Origin: Christensenellaceae bacterium
GTDB taxonomy: Bacteria; Bacillota; Clostridia; Christensenellales; CAG-138
NCBI GenBank assembly: GCA_031261085.1
Contig: JAISKB010000004.1
Coordinates: 1-64,000, forward strand
Direction of reading: 5' to 3'
DNA length: 64,000 nucleotides
In this document: positions 43,800-53,011 of the stretch, in pieces
How the letters are laid out: each line of letters starts with the position of its first letter
Position numbering within the stretch: position 1 is the stretch's first letter
The notes under the pieces: generated by a model
The model's input: only the letters and a program-made list of their open reading frames with translations
Told to the model about the DNA's origin: nothing
The model's database searches: none
Translations under genes and position numbers: made by a program

Positions 43800-45538
43800 A
43801 CGAAATCCAGGCCAGGCTAGCCGCCCTGCGCGCCAAGCTAAGCGAGCGCGGCATGGCGGCCTGCCTCATGCCCACCAGCGGCCCGCACGGCCCGGAATAC
43901 CTAACCCCGCACCACAGGGCGCGGCAGTATTTCAGCGGCTTTACGGGCAGTGCCGGTACTTTGCTGGTCACGGCGGCCGAGGCCTTTTTATGGACGGACG
44001 GGCGCTATTTTTTGCAGGCGGAGCAGGAGCTTGCTTCCACCGGCATAACGCTGATGCGCATGGGCGAGCCAGATGTGCCCAGCCTGGAGGATTATTTTTT
44101 GGAGCATCTCGCGGGCCAAACCGTGGGGGTGGATGGCGCTTGCCTGCCCGCGCGGGATGCGCTGCGCTACAGCCAAATCGTGCGGCTGCGCTGCGAGGAC
44201 TTGGCCCAGGGCCTGTGGCAGGGCCGCCCGCCGCTCAGCGCCGCGCCCGCCTATGCGCTGCCCCTCGAATATGCGGGCGTATCCGCCGCAAAAAAACTGC
44301 ACGCGCTGCGTTCCCTGCTGCTGCAGCAAGGCTGCCGCGCGCATATTATAAGCGCGCTGTGCGACATCGCGTGGCTGCTCAACCTGCGCGGCAGCGATAT
44401 ACCGCACACGCCGGTGCCGCTCTGCTTTTGCGCTGTGGAGCAAAGCGCCGTCTACCTGTTTATGGATGCCGCCAAAGCGGCGCCCGCCCTAACGCACCTG
44501 CGGCAAGCCGGGGTAACGCTGCTGCCCTATGCCGCCATATACACCTTCGCAAAGCGGTATGGCGCGGGGGATGCGCTGCTCATCGACGCCGGCACGCTGG
44601 ATTATAACCTGTTCTGCGCGCTCCGCGAGGGCGGCGCCGCCTTGCGGGATGCCGAGCAGCCGCCCATCCCCTATAAAAAGATGATCAAAAACGCCGCCGA
44701 GCTGGCCGCTCTGCGCCAAGCGCATCTATACGACGGCATAGCCCTGGTGCGGTTTATGCGCTGGGTACAAACAAACGCCGGGCAGGTTACCGAACTAAGC
44801 GCCGCCCGCAAGCTAAACGCGCTGCGCCTTGCTTGCCCCGGCTGTGTGGATATCAGCTTCGATACCATCTGCGCCTATGGCCCGCACGGGGCTATCGTGC
44901 ACTACAGCGCCACGGCGCAGAGCGACAGCCCCCTGCTGCCGCAGGGCCTCCTGCTGGTGGATTCCGGCGGGCAGTACCAGGGCGCCACCACCGATGTGAC
45001 CCGCACCCTCGCCTTGGGCGTGGTAACGCCGGAGCAAAAAAAGCACTACACGCTGGTTTTGCGCGGTATGCTCGCGCTCCAATGCGCCCGCTTCGCACCC
45101 GGCGCCGATGGCGCGCAGCTGGATAGGCTGGCGCGGGAACCGCTGCAGCAGCAGGGCCTCGATTATAAGCATGGCACCGGCCACGGCGTGGGCGCGATGC
45201 TTTCGGTGCACGAGCCGCCGGTCAGCATCGCCGCAGGGCGGGCGTCGGTACCGTTTTTACCCGGCATGGTGGTCTCGGATGAGCCGGGGGTATATATCGA
45301 AAACAGCCATGGCATACGCATCGAAAATCAGCTCGAGTGCGTGGCCGAGGGGGGTATGCTCGCCTTCGCGCCGCTCACGCTGGCGCCCATCGATACAGCG
45401 CCCATCGACCCCGCCTACTTCACATCCGAGGATGCCGCGCGGCTCAACGCCTACCACGCCAAGGTATACGCCGCGCTTTCGCCGCACCTGAACGCGGAGG
45501 AATGCGCGTGGCTGCAAGGCGCAACGCGGCCGATATAG
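43796..45538 (+). CDS. pepP: Xaa-Pro aminopeptidase (M24B)
   Basis: A 580-residue creatinase-fold peptidase. I chose GTG 43796, which overlaps the preceding stop (GTGA) and follows GGAGGCG, giving MNEIQARLAALRAKL. There are two N-terminal creatinase-like domains, then the pita-bread catalytic domain with metal ligands VDSGG...TTDVTRT (two Asp), GTGHGVGA (His), DEPGVYIE and IRIENQLE (two Glu). It removes residues N-terminal to proline. Length matches the three-domain eukaryotic/Firmicute subtype. Ends the peptidase operon. Confidence 0.92.
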   Translation: MNEIQARLAALRAKLSERGMAACLMPTSGPHGPEYLTPHHRARQYFSGFTGSAGTLLVTAAEAFLWTDGRYFLQAEQELASTGITLMRMGEPDVPSLEDYFLEHLAGQTVGVDGACLPARDALRYSQIVRLRCEDLAQGLWQGRPPLSAAPAYALPLEYAGVSAAKKLHALRSLLLQQGCRAHIISALCDIAWLLNLRGSDIPHTPVPLCFCAVEQSAVYLFMDAAKAAPALTHLRQAGVTLLPYAAIYTFAKRYGAGDALLIDAGTLDYNLFCALREGGAALRDAEQPPIPYKKMIKNAAELAALRQAHLYDGIALVRFMRWVQTNAGQVTELSAARKLNALRLACPGCVDISFDTICAYGPHGAIVHYSATAQSDSPLLPQGLLLVDSGGQYQGATTDVTRTLALGVVTPEQKKHYTLVLRGMLALQCARFAPGADGAQLDRLAREPLQQQGLDYKHGTGHGVGAMLSVHEPPVSIAAGRASVPFLPGMVVSDEPGVYIENSHGIRIENQLECVAEGGMLAFAPLTLAPIDTAPIDPAYFTSEDAARLNAYHAKVYAALSPHLNAEECAWLQGATRPI

Positions 45539-45708
45539 AACGGATTACCTTATGCCCTGCTCAAGCGCAAACCTCGAAGAGCTGAAATCCCGTTTTTAAG
45601 CCGGGCGTACAGGGGGTAAGGGGCGGGCGTAAATTCCGCCGCCCTTGTTTCTATCCCCATTTGCGGGTATAATCAAAGCATAGTAAACAACCCTTAAAGG
45701 GAGGCCAC

Positions 45709-47622
45709 ATGCAGCAATTTGGATTCATACGCCTGGCAGCCGCCACACCCAAAATACGGGTGGCGGATACGGCATACAACGCCGCCGCCGTGCTGGCGCA
45801 ATACCGCGAGGCCAGCGCAAACGGCGCGGCCATCGTCACCTTCCCGGAGCTATGCCTCACCGGCTATACCTGCGGCGACCTGTTTGCGCAAACCGCCCTG
45901 CAGCGCGGCGCGGTAGCGGGGCTTTGTACCATACTCGAAGGCTCGCGGGATATTTCTGCAATAGGCGTTATCGGCCTGCCGCTAAGCGTAAACGGCGCGC
46001 TCTACAACTGCGCCGCGCTGGTGCAAAACGGCCGGGTGCTGGGCGTGGTGCCCAAGCAATATATTCCCAATTACGGCGAATTTTATGAGCTGCGGCATTT
46101 TGCGCCGGGGCTTTCTATCCAAGCGAATACGGTCGAGCTGTTTGGGGAACCAATTCCCTTCGGCGCCGACCTGCTGTTTGCCTGCGGCGACCTGCCCGAG
46201 CTGGTGCTGGGGGTGGAGATATGCGAGGACCTATGGGTGCCCGAGCCGCCCAGCATACGCCTGTGTCAGGCCGGCGCCACCGTCATCGCCAACCTTTCCG
46301 CCAGCGACGAGGTGATAGGCAAGGCGGATTACCGCCGCGTGCTGCTCCAGTCCCAATCCGGCCGCCTGTTTTGCGCCTACATCTACTGCGCGGCGGGGCA
46401 AGGGGAATCCAGCACCGACCTGCTGTTTGCGGGGCATAACATGCTTGCGGAAAACGGCTCCATACTGGCCGAAAGCAGCTTATATTCCCAGGGCGTGCTC
46501 TATGCCGACGCCGATGTCGCCATGCTGGCGCACGAGCGTATCCGCTCCAACACGTTTACCGCCAAGGGCGGTATGCGGCGCATTCCCTTTGCGCTGGGCG
46601 CGCGCGGAGCCGCGCTTTCCCGCGCCGTTGCCCGGCACCCGTTTATACCCGCAAGCGACGCCGAACGCGCCAAGCGCTGCGAGCAGATATTCGATATACA
46701 GGCGCACGGCCTTGCCAAGCGCGTGGAGCACACCAACAGCCGCACGCTCATCGTGGGCATATCCGGCGGGCTGGATTCCTGTCTGGCGCTGCTGGTTGCC
46801 GTGCGGGCCATGTCGATACTTTCGCGCGGCCCCGCCGATATCATCGCCATCACTATGCCCTGCTTTGGCACCACCGCCCGCACGCGGGCCAATGCCGAGG
46901 CGCTGTGCCGCGAGCTGGGCGTCACCTTCCGTTGCATCCCCATCGAAAAAGCCGTGCTGCAGCACTTTGCCGATATTGGCCAAAGCGCCGAGGTGCACGA
47001 TGTTACCTACGAAAACGTGCAGGCGCGCGAGCGCACGCAGGTGCTTATGGATATCGCCAACATGGAGGGCGGCCTGGTGGTGGGCACCGGCGACCTTTCC
47101 GAGCTGGCGCTGGGCTGGGCCACCTACAACGGCGACCACATGAGCATGTACGCGGTCAATATGGGGGTGCCCAAAACGCTGGTGCGCCATGTGGTGGGGT
47201 ATGCGGCCTCCGTTGCCGCCTCCGCTGGTTTGCGCGCGGTGCTGCAGGATATCCTTAACACCCCGGTTTCCCCCGAGCTGCTCCCCGCCGCGCCGGATGA
47301 TTCCATTTCGCAGGTGACGGAGGATTTGGTGGGGCCCTATGAACTGCACGATTTCTTCTTATACTATCTGGTGCGGCACGGGTTTGCGCCGCGCAAGCTA
47401 TATATGCTGGCCTGCCACGCCTTTGCCGGCGCTTATGAGAACGCCGTCATCCTCAAATGGCTCAAGGTTTTTATACGCCGCTTCTTCGCGCAGCAGTTCA
47501 AGCGCAGTTGCCTGCCCGACGGGCCCAAGGTGGGCTCGGTGGCGCTTTCACCGCGCGGGGATTGGCGCATGCCCAGCGATGCCTCGGCCGCGCTGTGGTT
47601 GGAGGAGCTGGAGGAGCTATAG
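45709..47622 (+). CDS. nadE: Glutamine-hydrolysing NAD+ synthetase
   Basis: A 637-residue two-domain enzyme. The N-terminal nitrilase-type glutaminase has Glu in FPELCLTGYT, Lys in PKQYIPNYGEFYE and Cys in GVEICEDLW. The C-terminal synthetase has the PP-loop GISGGLDSCLAL, and GTGDLSELALGWATYNGDHM. It converts deamido-NAD to NAD using ATP and glutamine-derived ammonia. AAAGGGAGG ribosome site; appears monocistronic. Confidence 0.95.
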   Translation: MQQFGFIRLAAATPKIRVADTAYNAAAVLAQYREASANGAAIVTFPELCLTGYTCGDLFAQTALQRGAVAGLCTILEGSRDISAIGVIGLPLSVNGALYNCAALVQNGRVLGVVPKQYIPNYGEFYELRHFAPGLSIQANTVELFGEPIPFGADLLFACGDLPELVLGVEICEDLWVPEPPSIRLCQAGATVIANLSASDEVIGKADYRRVLLQSQSGRLFCAYIYCAAGQGESSTDLLFAGHNMLAENGSILAESSLYSQGVLYADADVAMLAHERIRSNTFTAKGGMRRIPFALGARGAALSRAVARHPFIPASDAERAKRCEQIFDIQAHGLAKRVEHTNSRTLIVGISGGLDSCLALLVAVRAMSILSRGPADIIAITMPCFGTTARTRANAEALCRELGVTFRCIPIEKAVLQHFADIGQSAEVHDVTYENVQARERTQVLMDIANMEGGLVVGTGDLSELALGWATYNGDHMSMYAVNMGVPKTLVRHVVGYAASVAASAGLRAVLQDILNTPVSPELLPAAPDDSISQVTEDLVGPYELHDFFLYYLVRHGFAPRKLYMLACHAFAGAYENAVILKWLKVFIRRFFAQQFKRSCLPDGPKVGSVALSPRGDWRMPSDASAALWLEELEEL

Positions 47623-47739
47623 TATTTGCCCCACCCTTCTAACCCTCGCTAAGAACATTTCTCCACAAAAAGCACCCCCAAGCCAGGAGGTGCTATGGGA
47701 GTGCATACAATAGCCAGAAATCAAAGCCTGATTTCCATC

Positions 47740-47973
47740 TTATCGGGAGACCGCTTGTTTTGCCTTATCATAGTCATTTTTGTGCACATAAACGCGATAT
47801 TCATAGGTATAATCAGCGCCAATAAATGGAACGCCATGACTTCTTCCCGGATTGGTTATCGTATTGGTTTTTGTCATATACTGTATGCTATTTGTGGATA
47901 GACACTCCAACACACGGTTCAGGTCGGGCAGTCTTCTTGTAATGTACAACTCCCGGCGATTGAATATGTTCAT
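47740..47973 (-). CDS. Small conserved-looking protein (77 aa)
   Basis: Sequence MNIFNRRELYITRRLPDLNR...YTYEYRVYVHKNDYDKAKQAV looks like a ferredoxin-like-fold small protein of the DUF2007-like type found in Clostridia. No catalytic motif. Ribosome site GGAGT is weak. Reported because the sequence has the composition and pattern of a real protein rather than a shadow frame. Confidence 0.6.
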   Translation of the reverse strand: MNIFNRRELYITRRLPDLNRVLECLSTNSIQYMTKTNTITNPGRSHGVPFIGADYTYEYRVYVHKNDYDKAKQAVSR

Positions 47974-48239
47974 TTTTCAATACTCCCTTTCCATTAATTT
48001 ATTTAATTATAACATATTTTGCAATAAATGTAAGCTAATTCTGTATTTATTAATACATGTTAATTAATAACATATCTCGCTCGATTTTGATGCTTTTATA
48101 CGACGAAAACAAATTTAATTTGAATTAAGAAAAATACGTTCGGAAGGAGCGCAGAGCGCAGCCCAAAGATTAATGGAGAATATGCGCGCCATCAAAAAAG
48201 CCCCTCAAAAGAAGGGGCTTGGAGCAATGAACACACAGC

Positions 48240-48395
48240 TTATTCCGCCGAAAATGAATCCTTGCCTACGCCGCACAGGGGGCAGGCATAATCCTCCGGC
48301 ACATCTTCCCACTTGGTGCCTGGCGCGATGCCGTTATCCGGGTCGCCCAGCGCTTCATCATATACATACCCGCACGCGTCACACACATATTTCAT
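48240..48395 (-). CDS. Rubredoxin
   Basis: A 51-residue protein on the minus strand starting [20 protein letters not shown] and ending [14 protein letters not shown]. Two CxxCG knuckles bind one iron, and [17 protein letters not shown] is the rubredoxin signature. It donates electrons to superoxide reductase or flavodiiron protein, encoded immediately upstream. AGGAGAG ribosome site. Confidence 0.95.
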   Translation of the reverse strand: MKYVCDACGYVYDEALGDPDNGIAPGTKWEDVPEDYACPLCGVGKDSFSAE

Positions 48396-48436
48396 GTCTT
48401 TATCTCTCCTTTATTAATATGTTTTAGTATACTTTT

Positions 48437-48805
48437 TTAAGCCTTCCAAAGGCCATGCAGGTTGCAGTATGCATACACAGCCTCTATTTCATCGCCCGCT
48501 ACCAGCGCAAACTGCGCGGTGGGCTTGCCGGCAACCGGCAGCTGCTTGCGCTGGTTGCCCAGCTTGGTCTGCAGCGCAACCCAGGCGATGTGATGCTCGG
48601 GCAGCATGGGGTGCTCTACCGAGCCTACCGTTACCGTCACCAAATTCCCTTCGCGCGCAACCACCGGGATGTGCTTTTCGGTCGCGGCTTCTTTGGTGTT
48701 GGGTTCCAGCTTGGTCATGGGCTGGCCGCAGCATATTATGGGCACGCCCGAGCTTTCGACATAGGCTACGATATTACCACAATGTTCACAGATATAAAAT
48801 TCCAT
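48437..48805 (-). CDS. Superoxide reductase (desulfoferrodoxin)
   Basis: A 122-residue two-iron protein. The N-terminal desulforedoxin centre has Cys ligands CEHC and CC (YICEHCGNI, IICCGQPM). The catalytic centre has His in EKHIPVV, EHPMLPEHHIAW and CNLHGLW, the last Cys/His pair giving the open iron site. It reduces superoxide to peroxide using rubredoxin electrons. Lies between rubredoxin and flavodiiron genes as an oxygen-defence cluster. Confidence 0.95.
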   Translation of the reverse strand: MEFYICEHCGNIVAYVESSGVPIICCGQPMTKLEPNTKEAATEKHIPVVAREGNLVTVTVGSVEHPMLPEHHIAWVALQTKLGNQRKQLPVAGKPTAQFALVAGDEIEAVYAYCNLHGLWKA

Positions 48806-48864
48806 TTTTCTTATCTCCTTTTTCTCTTTCTTTTTTTCTCTTTCTTTTTTTGTAGTTCCGGTTT

Positions 48865-50709
48865 TTAGGCATCCAGCCGTTCAAAATCCTCCGCGCCGTG
48901 CTTGCACAGCGGGCAAATGAAATCCGCCGGCAGCTCGTCGCCCTCGTATACATAGCCGCATATTTTGCACACATACCCCTTCTTCTTTTCGACGGTGGGC
49001 TGCGGCTTGGGCTTTACGCGGTCAAAATAGTAGGCGTAGGTCATGGAAGGCACGCCGGATAGCCCCCGCGCCTCGGTCACATCGGCTATAAACACGGTAT
49101 GCGTGCCGTAATCGTAGGTATTCACCACCTTGCCCGAGAGGAAGGCGTTGGTGTAGCTCGCAAGGTAGCGTATGCCGTTTTCGCTGCGGTTTTCCTGCGC
49201 GCAGCCGGCAAATTTATCGGTATCCCGCCCGCTGTGGAAGCCAAAATGCTCAAACACCTTAAACGGCGCCTCCTGCGACAATACCGACACATTGAACGCG
49301 CCGGTGTGCAAGATCATATCGTGCGTATGGTTCGCCTTGTTCACCGCGATGGAAATGCGCGCGGGGTTGCTCGTTATCTGCACCACGGTGTTGATGATGC
49401 AGCCGTTGTCCTTGGCATCCTCTTTGGCGGTGAGCACATACAGGCCGTAGCTGAGCGTAAACATGGCGCTGGATTCTATCTTTTGGGAATGATCCGGCGT
49501 TTTGGGCCGCGGCATGGTATTTAGGATGGCCTTGGCGAGCAGGTGTATTTCTTCGAGCTGCGAAGCCTTGAGGGCGGAGCGTATGCTAACGCCGCAATCC
49601 AGCCGCTCCATGTGCTTGAGCGGCTCGAGCAGCCGCCAAATCAAGTCGGCCGCGGTGGGCGCCCAGGAGCCGTTTTCTATTACCGCCACGGTGCGGTTTT
49701 GCAGGTTATGCGCCACAAGGTCATGCAGCAGCGTTTCCATATTGCAAAATATGCCCGCGTTATAAGTGGTGGAGGCAAATATGATATGACTGCACCGAAA
49801 GGCCTCCGCCACGATGGTGGATGGGTGCGTAACCGATACATCATACATGGCCACATTGCGCACGCCCAAATCCGTCAGCGCACAAGCGAGTATATCCGCC
49901 GCGTTTTCGGTATGCCCATATACCGAGGCATAGGCTATGAGCACCGCGGTTTCCTCCGGCACATAGGCGGCCCAATGCTGATACTTTTCGATATACCAAT
50001 TGATGTTTTTGCGCCAAACGGGGCCGTGCAGCGGCGCGAGTATCGCAATATCCAGCGCCTCGGTTTTTTTGAGCAGCGCCTGCACCTGCGGGCCATATTT
50101 GCCCACTATGTTGGCATAATAGCGCCGTGCCTCGGGCAGCCACTCGGCCTCGAAGTTGAGCTCATCGGCAAATATATTGCCGCTCAGCGCGCCAAACGCG
50201 CCAAACGCATCCGCCGAAAACAACGTTTTATCCGCCGCGTCATAGGTGACCATCACCTCCGGCCAATGCACCATGGGGGCCATGAGGAACGTGAGCGTAT
50301 GCTGCCCGGTGCACAGCGTATCCCCCTCGTTTACCAATACCGCGCGCGAATCGATATCGAACTCGAAAAAGTTGTGTATCATCGTGCGCGTCTTTTCGTT
50401 GCAGATTATCTTTACCTCGGGGTAACGCCGCACTACATCCTGCATGGTGGCGCAGTGATCCGGCTCCATGTGGCTGATGACCAAATAATGGAGCGGGCGG
50501 CCGGAGAGCAGATGCTCCAAATTTTCAAAAAACAGCTCGCCTACGGCTTTATCGACCGTATCCAGCAACACGGTTTTTTCATCGAGCAACAGATAGGCGT
50601 TGTAGGATATGCCGCGCGGCACGGGGAACGCGTTTTCAAACAGCGCCAACCGCCTATCGTTGCCGCCAACCCAATAAAGATCCTGCGTTACCTGTTTCAC
50701 ACAATACAT
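48865..50709 (-). CDS. Flavodiiron protein fused to flavin reductase and rubredoxin
   Basis: A 614-residue four-domain protein: metallo-beta-lactamase-like diiron domain (HMEPDHCATMQDVV), flavodoxin (YASVYGHTENAADILA, near 255-390), flavin-reductase-like domain (from about 405, MFTLSYGLYVLTAKEDAKDN), and C-terminal rubredoxin (YVCKICGYVYEGDE...ICPLCKHGAEDF). It reduces O2 to water or NO to N2O, and the fusion carries its own electron chain from NAD(P)H to the diiron site. I chose ATG 50709, after GAGGC, over 50721. Such full-length fusions are found in a limited set of Clostridia and protists. Confidence 0.93.
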   Translation of the reverse strand: MYCVKQVTQDLYWVGGNDRRLALFENAFPVPRGISYNAYLLLDEKTVLLDTVDKAVGELFFENLEHLLSGRPLHYLVISHMEPDHCATMQDVVRRYPEVKIICNEKTRTMIHNFFEFDIDSRAVLVNEGDTLCTGQHTLTFLMAPMVHWPEVMVTYDAADKTLFSADAFGAFGALSGNIFADELNFEAEWLPEARRYYANIVGKYGPQVQALLKKTEALDIAILAPLHGPVWRKNINWYIEKYQHWAAYVPEETAVLIAYASVYGHTENAADILACALTDLGVRNVAMYDVSVTHPSTIVAEAFRCSHIIFASTTYNAGIFCNMETLLHDLVAHNLQNRTVAVIENGSWAPTAADLIWRLLEPLKHMERLDCGVSIRSALKASQLEEIHLLAKAILNTMPRPKTPDHSQKIESSAMFTLSYGLYVLTAKEDAKDNGCIINTVVQITSNPARISIAVNKANHTHDMILHTGAFNVSVLSQEAPFKVFEHFGFHSGRDTDKFAGCAQENRSENGIRYLASYTNAFLSGKVVNTYDYGTHTVFIADVTEARGLSGVPSMTYAYYFDRVKPKPQPTVEKKKGYVCKICGYVYEGDELPADFICPLCKHGAEDFERLDA

Positions 50710-51018
50710 AACTTGCCTCACTCTATACTCGATGTATCATACCCGATATCGAGCCGATTTTCTATTGCAATTACAACACATGGCAGCCCTGCCGGTTGCG
50801 GCCGCCGGGCCATATAAGATAGCCTGCATTAAGAACAAGAACTCATCTTATATTTAAGGATACCATATTCAGCATAAAAAGAACAGTGCTTCCTGCGAAA
50901 AATGCGTATTATTATACTCTCTTAATAAAAATAGGGGCTGGGGCGCGGGGAAGGAGCTTCCCGTAAAACGTTTCTTCAAAAAAGTGCCCCCTCCCGTGGG
51001 GAGGGGGTGGTTTATCCC
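50710..51018. other. Intergenic region with G/C hairpin
   Basis: About 310 bp without a gene. The right half (50932-51012) holds GGGGCTGGGGCGCGGGG, AAAAAAGTG and CCCCCTCCCGTGGGGAGGGG, a member of the dispersed hairpin family seen at 36573-36656. The left part should carry the promoter of the flavodiiron operon on the minus strand. Confidence 0.6.
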
Positions 51019-52299
51019 TTATTCATACCGCAGCGCGTCGATCGGGTCTAGGCTGGCCGCCTTGTTGGCCGGGTAATACCCAAAGAACACGCCTATGGCC
51101 ATGGAGAAGCCAAACGCAAGGAATATCGAGCTGAGGGTCGGCCCGCACAGCTCGCCCAGCAGCGAGCTGCCGAGCAGGCCCAGCCCCGTGCCAAACAATA
51201 TGCCCAATACCCCGCCTACCACGCAGATGATCACGCTTTCGGTCACGAACTGGAAGCGGATATTGCCGTTTGTTGCGCCCAAGGCCTTGCGTATGCCGAT
51301 TTCCCGCGTGCGCTCGGTGACGGAAACCAGCAGTATGTTCATAACGCCGATGCCGCCCACCAGCAGCGATATGCCGGCGATGACCGAGATGGCGATGCTC
51401 AGCGTGCCCATAACGGAGGAAACCATATCCATCATGCTCTCCATGGACATTGCCTGCACCATAAAATCATCGTTGTTTTTGTAATAGCGGTTTAAAAAGT
51501 TCTCTATATGAGTTGCCACATCGCGGCCATCCAGGCCCTCCACCGCGGACATAATCACCATTTCATGCAGGCCCGGCGTATGGCCCGTGATGCGCTGCGC
51601 GTTGGTGATGGGCAGGTACAGCTCCGTACTCATATCCTTTTCGGAAGCCGTGCTCATCATGCCCGCCATAACGCTCGCCTCATATTTGCTTACGCCCACG
51701 ATTACATAGGTAAATACCGAGTCCTTTTGGTAAAGCTGTATCTCCTGCCCCAGCGCCGCCCATATATCGCCGCCAAACATGTTGTTCACCAGCTTTTCCG
51801 AAACCACGCATACGTTTCGCATGCCGACGATATCCTTATCGCGCAGGGCGCGGCCCGCCAGCAGCTCCACGTTCATCGTGGGAATATAGCTCGCGTTTAC
51901 GCCATACAGGCTCACGTTGGCATATAGCTTGCCCTCCTTCACCTGCGCGCTGCCCGCCAGTTCAATAGGCGCAATGGACGCCACCTCATCGGGGTACCGC
52001 GCCATCAGCGCATCGAACATCTCATCGGATAGCAGGTCGCCATCCTCCATGCTGCCGGCGCCCACCGATAAGCCCATCATCTCCTGCGCGCTCCCCTTGC
52101 CGCGCAGGTATACCTGTATGTTGTTGGCGCCCAAATCGCTCAGCTGCCCGGTGATGCTGCCCGAAAGCCCGTTGCCCACCGTGAGTATGCCTATTACCGA
52201 GCCGATGCCTATGATGATGCCCAGCATGGTGAGCAGCGCGCGCATTTTGTTGGCCCTAAGGCCCTCGAGCGCCAGGCGCAGGTTTTCTCTAATTTCCAA
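51019..52299 (-). CDS. MacB-like ABC transporter permease
   Basis: A 426-residue permease: one N-terminal transmembrane helix (MLGIIIGIGSVIGILTVGNG), a long extracytoplasmic MacB_PCD domain, then three C-terminal helices with the FtsX-type segment NILLVSVTERTREIGIRKALGA. With the ATPase and adaptor encoded upstream it forms a MacAB-type exporter or mechanotransmission machine for peptides, antibiotics or lipoproteins. No outer-membrane partner is expected in a Gram-positive cell. Confidence 0.9.
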   Translation of the reverse strand: MEIRENLRLALEGLRANKMRALLTMLGIIIGIGSVIGILTVGNGLSGSITGQLSDLGANNIQVYLRGKGSAQEMMGLSVGAGSMEDGDLLSDEMFDALMARYPDEVASIAPIELAGSAQVKEGKLYANVSLYGVNASYIPTMNVELLAGRALRDKDIVGMRNVCVVSEKLVNNMFGGDIWAALGQEIQLYQKDSVFTYVIVGVSKYEASVMAGMMSTASEKDMSTELYLPITNAQRITGHTPGLHEMVIMSAVEGLDGRDVATHIENFLNRYYKNNDDFMVQAMSMESMMDMVSSVMGTLSIAISVIAGISLLVGGIGVMNILLVSVTERTREIGIRKALGATNGNIRFQFVTESVIICVVGGVLGILFGTGLGLLGSSLLGELCGPTLSSIFLAFGFSMAIGVFFGYYPANKAASLDPIDALRYE

Positions 52300-52313
52300 T
52301 ACCTTCGCCCCCC

Positions 52314-52997
52314 TTACTGTTCATACAGCATGCCGTCCCGCATGGTGATCCTGCGGTCGGTTTCGGCAGCCAGCTCGCGGTTGTGCGTGATGAGCACGAT
52401 GGTTTTACCTTGCTCGCGGTTGAGCGTGTGGAAAATATCCATCACCAGCCGCCCGGTTTTGCTGTCGAGCGCGCCGGTGGGTTCATCCGCCAGTATGATG
52501 GCCGGATCGTTGGCCATGGCGCGGGCTATCGCCACACGCTGCTTTTGCCCGCCCGAAAGCTCGTTGGGCTGGTGATCCAATCGGTCATCCATCTCCACCA
52601 GCTTCATAAGCTCTTTGGCCTTTTGCGTGCGGGCGCGCTGCCCCATGCCGGAATACATCATGGGCAGCTCCACGTTTTTAAGCGCGTTGATGCGGGGGAT
52701 GAGGTTGAAGTTTTGGAATACAAACCCCACCTTGCGGCAGCGTATGGCCGAAAGCTCGGTATCCTTGGCCTGCTCGATGGCGGTGCCATCCAGCAGATAG
52801 CTGCCGGTGGTGGGCCTATCCAGCGCGCCCAGCAGGTTCATCAGCGTGGACTTGCCGCTGCCCGACGCGCCCACGATGGATAGAAATTCCCCTTGCGGCA
52901 CCACCAGGTTAAAGCCGTGCAAAATTTCGAGCTCGTTGGGCTTGCCGATATAAAAGCGCTTCACGATATCGCGCATTTGGATGATGTTATTTGGCAT
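52314..52997 (-). CDS. MacB-type ABC transporter ATPase
   Basis: A 227-residue ATPase with Walker A GASGSGKST, signature LSGGQKQRV and Walker B AIILADEPTGALDSKT, typical of the LolD/MacB group. ATG 52997 gives MPNNIIQMRDIVKRFY; an in-frame ATG at 53009 is an alternative. It sits between adaptor and permease genes with almost no gaps, so the three form one operon. Confidence 0.93.
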   Translation of the reverse strand: MPNNIIQMRDIVKRFYIGKPNELEILHGFNLVVPQGEFLSIVGASGSGKSTLMNLLGALDRPTTGSYLLDGTAIEQAKDTELSAIRCRKVGFVFQNFNLIPRINALKNVELPMMYSGMGQRARTQKAKELMKLVEMDDRLDHQPNELSGGQKQRVAIARAMANDPAIILADEPTGALDSKTGRLVMDIFHTLNREQGKTIVLITHNRELAAETDRRITMRDGMLYEQ

Positions 52998-53011
52998 ATT
53001 GCATCCCATCC

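Noticed and set aside
49543..50817. 424-aa plus-strand ORF
   Set aside because: Antisense to the flavodiiron protein, whose domains are unmistakable; composition is shadow-like.
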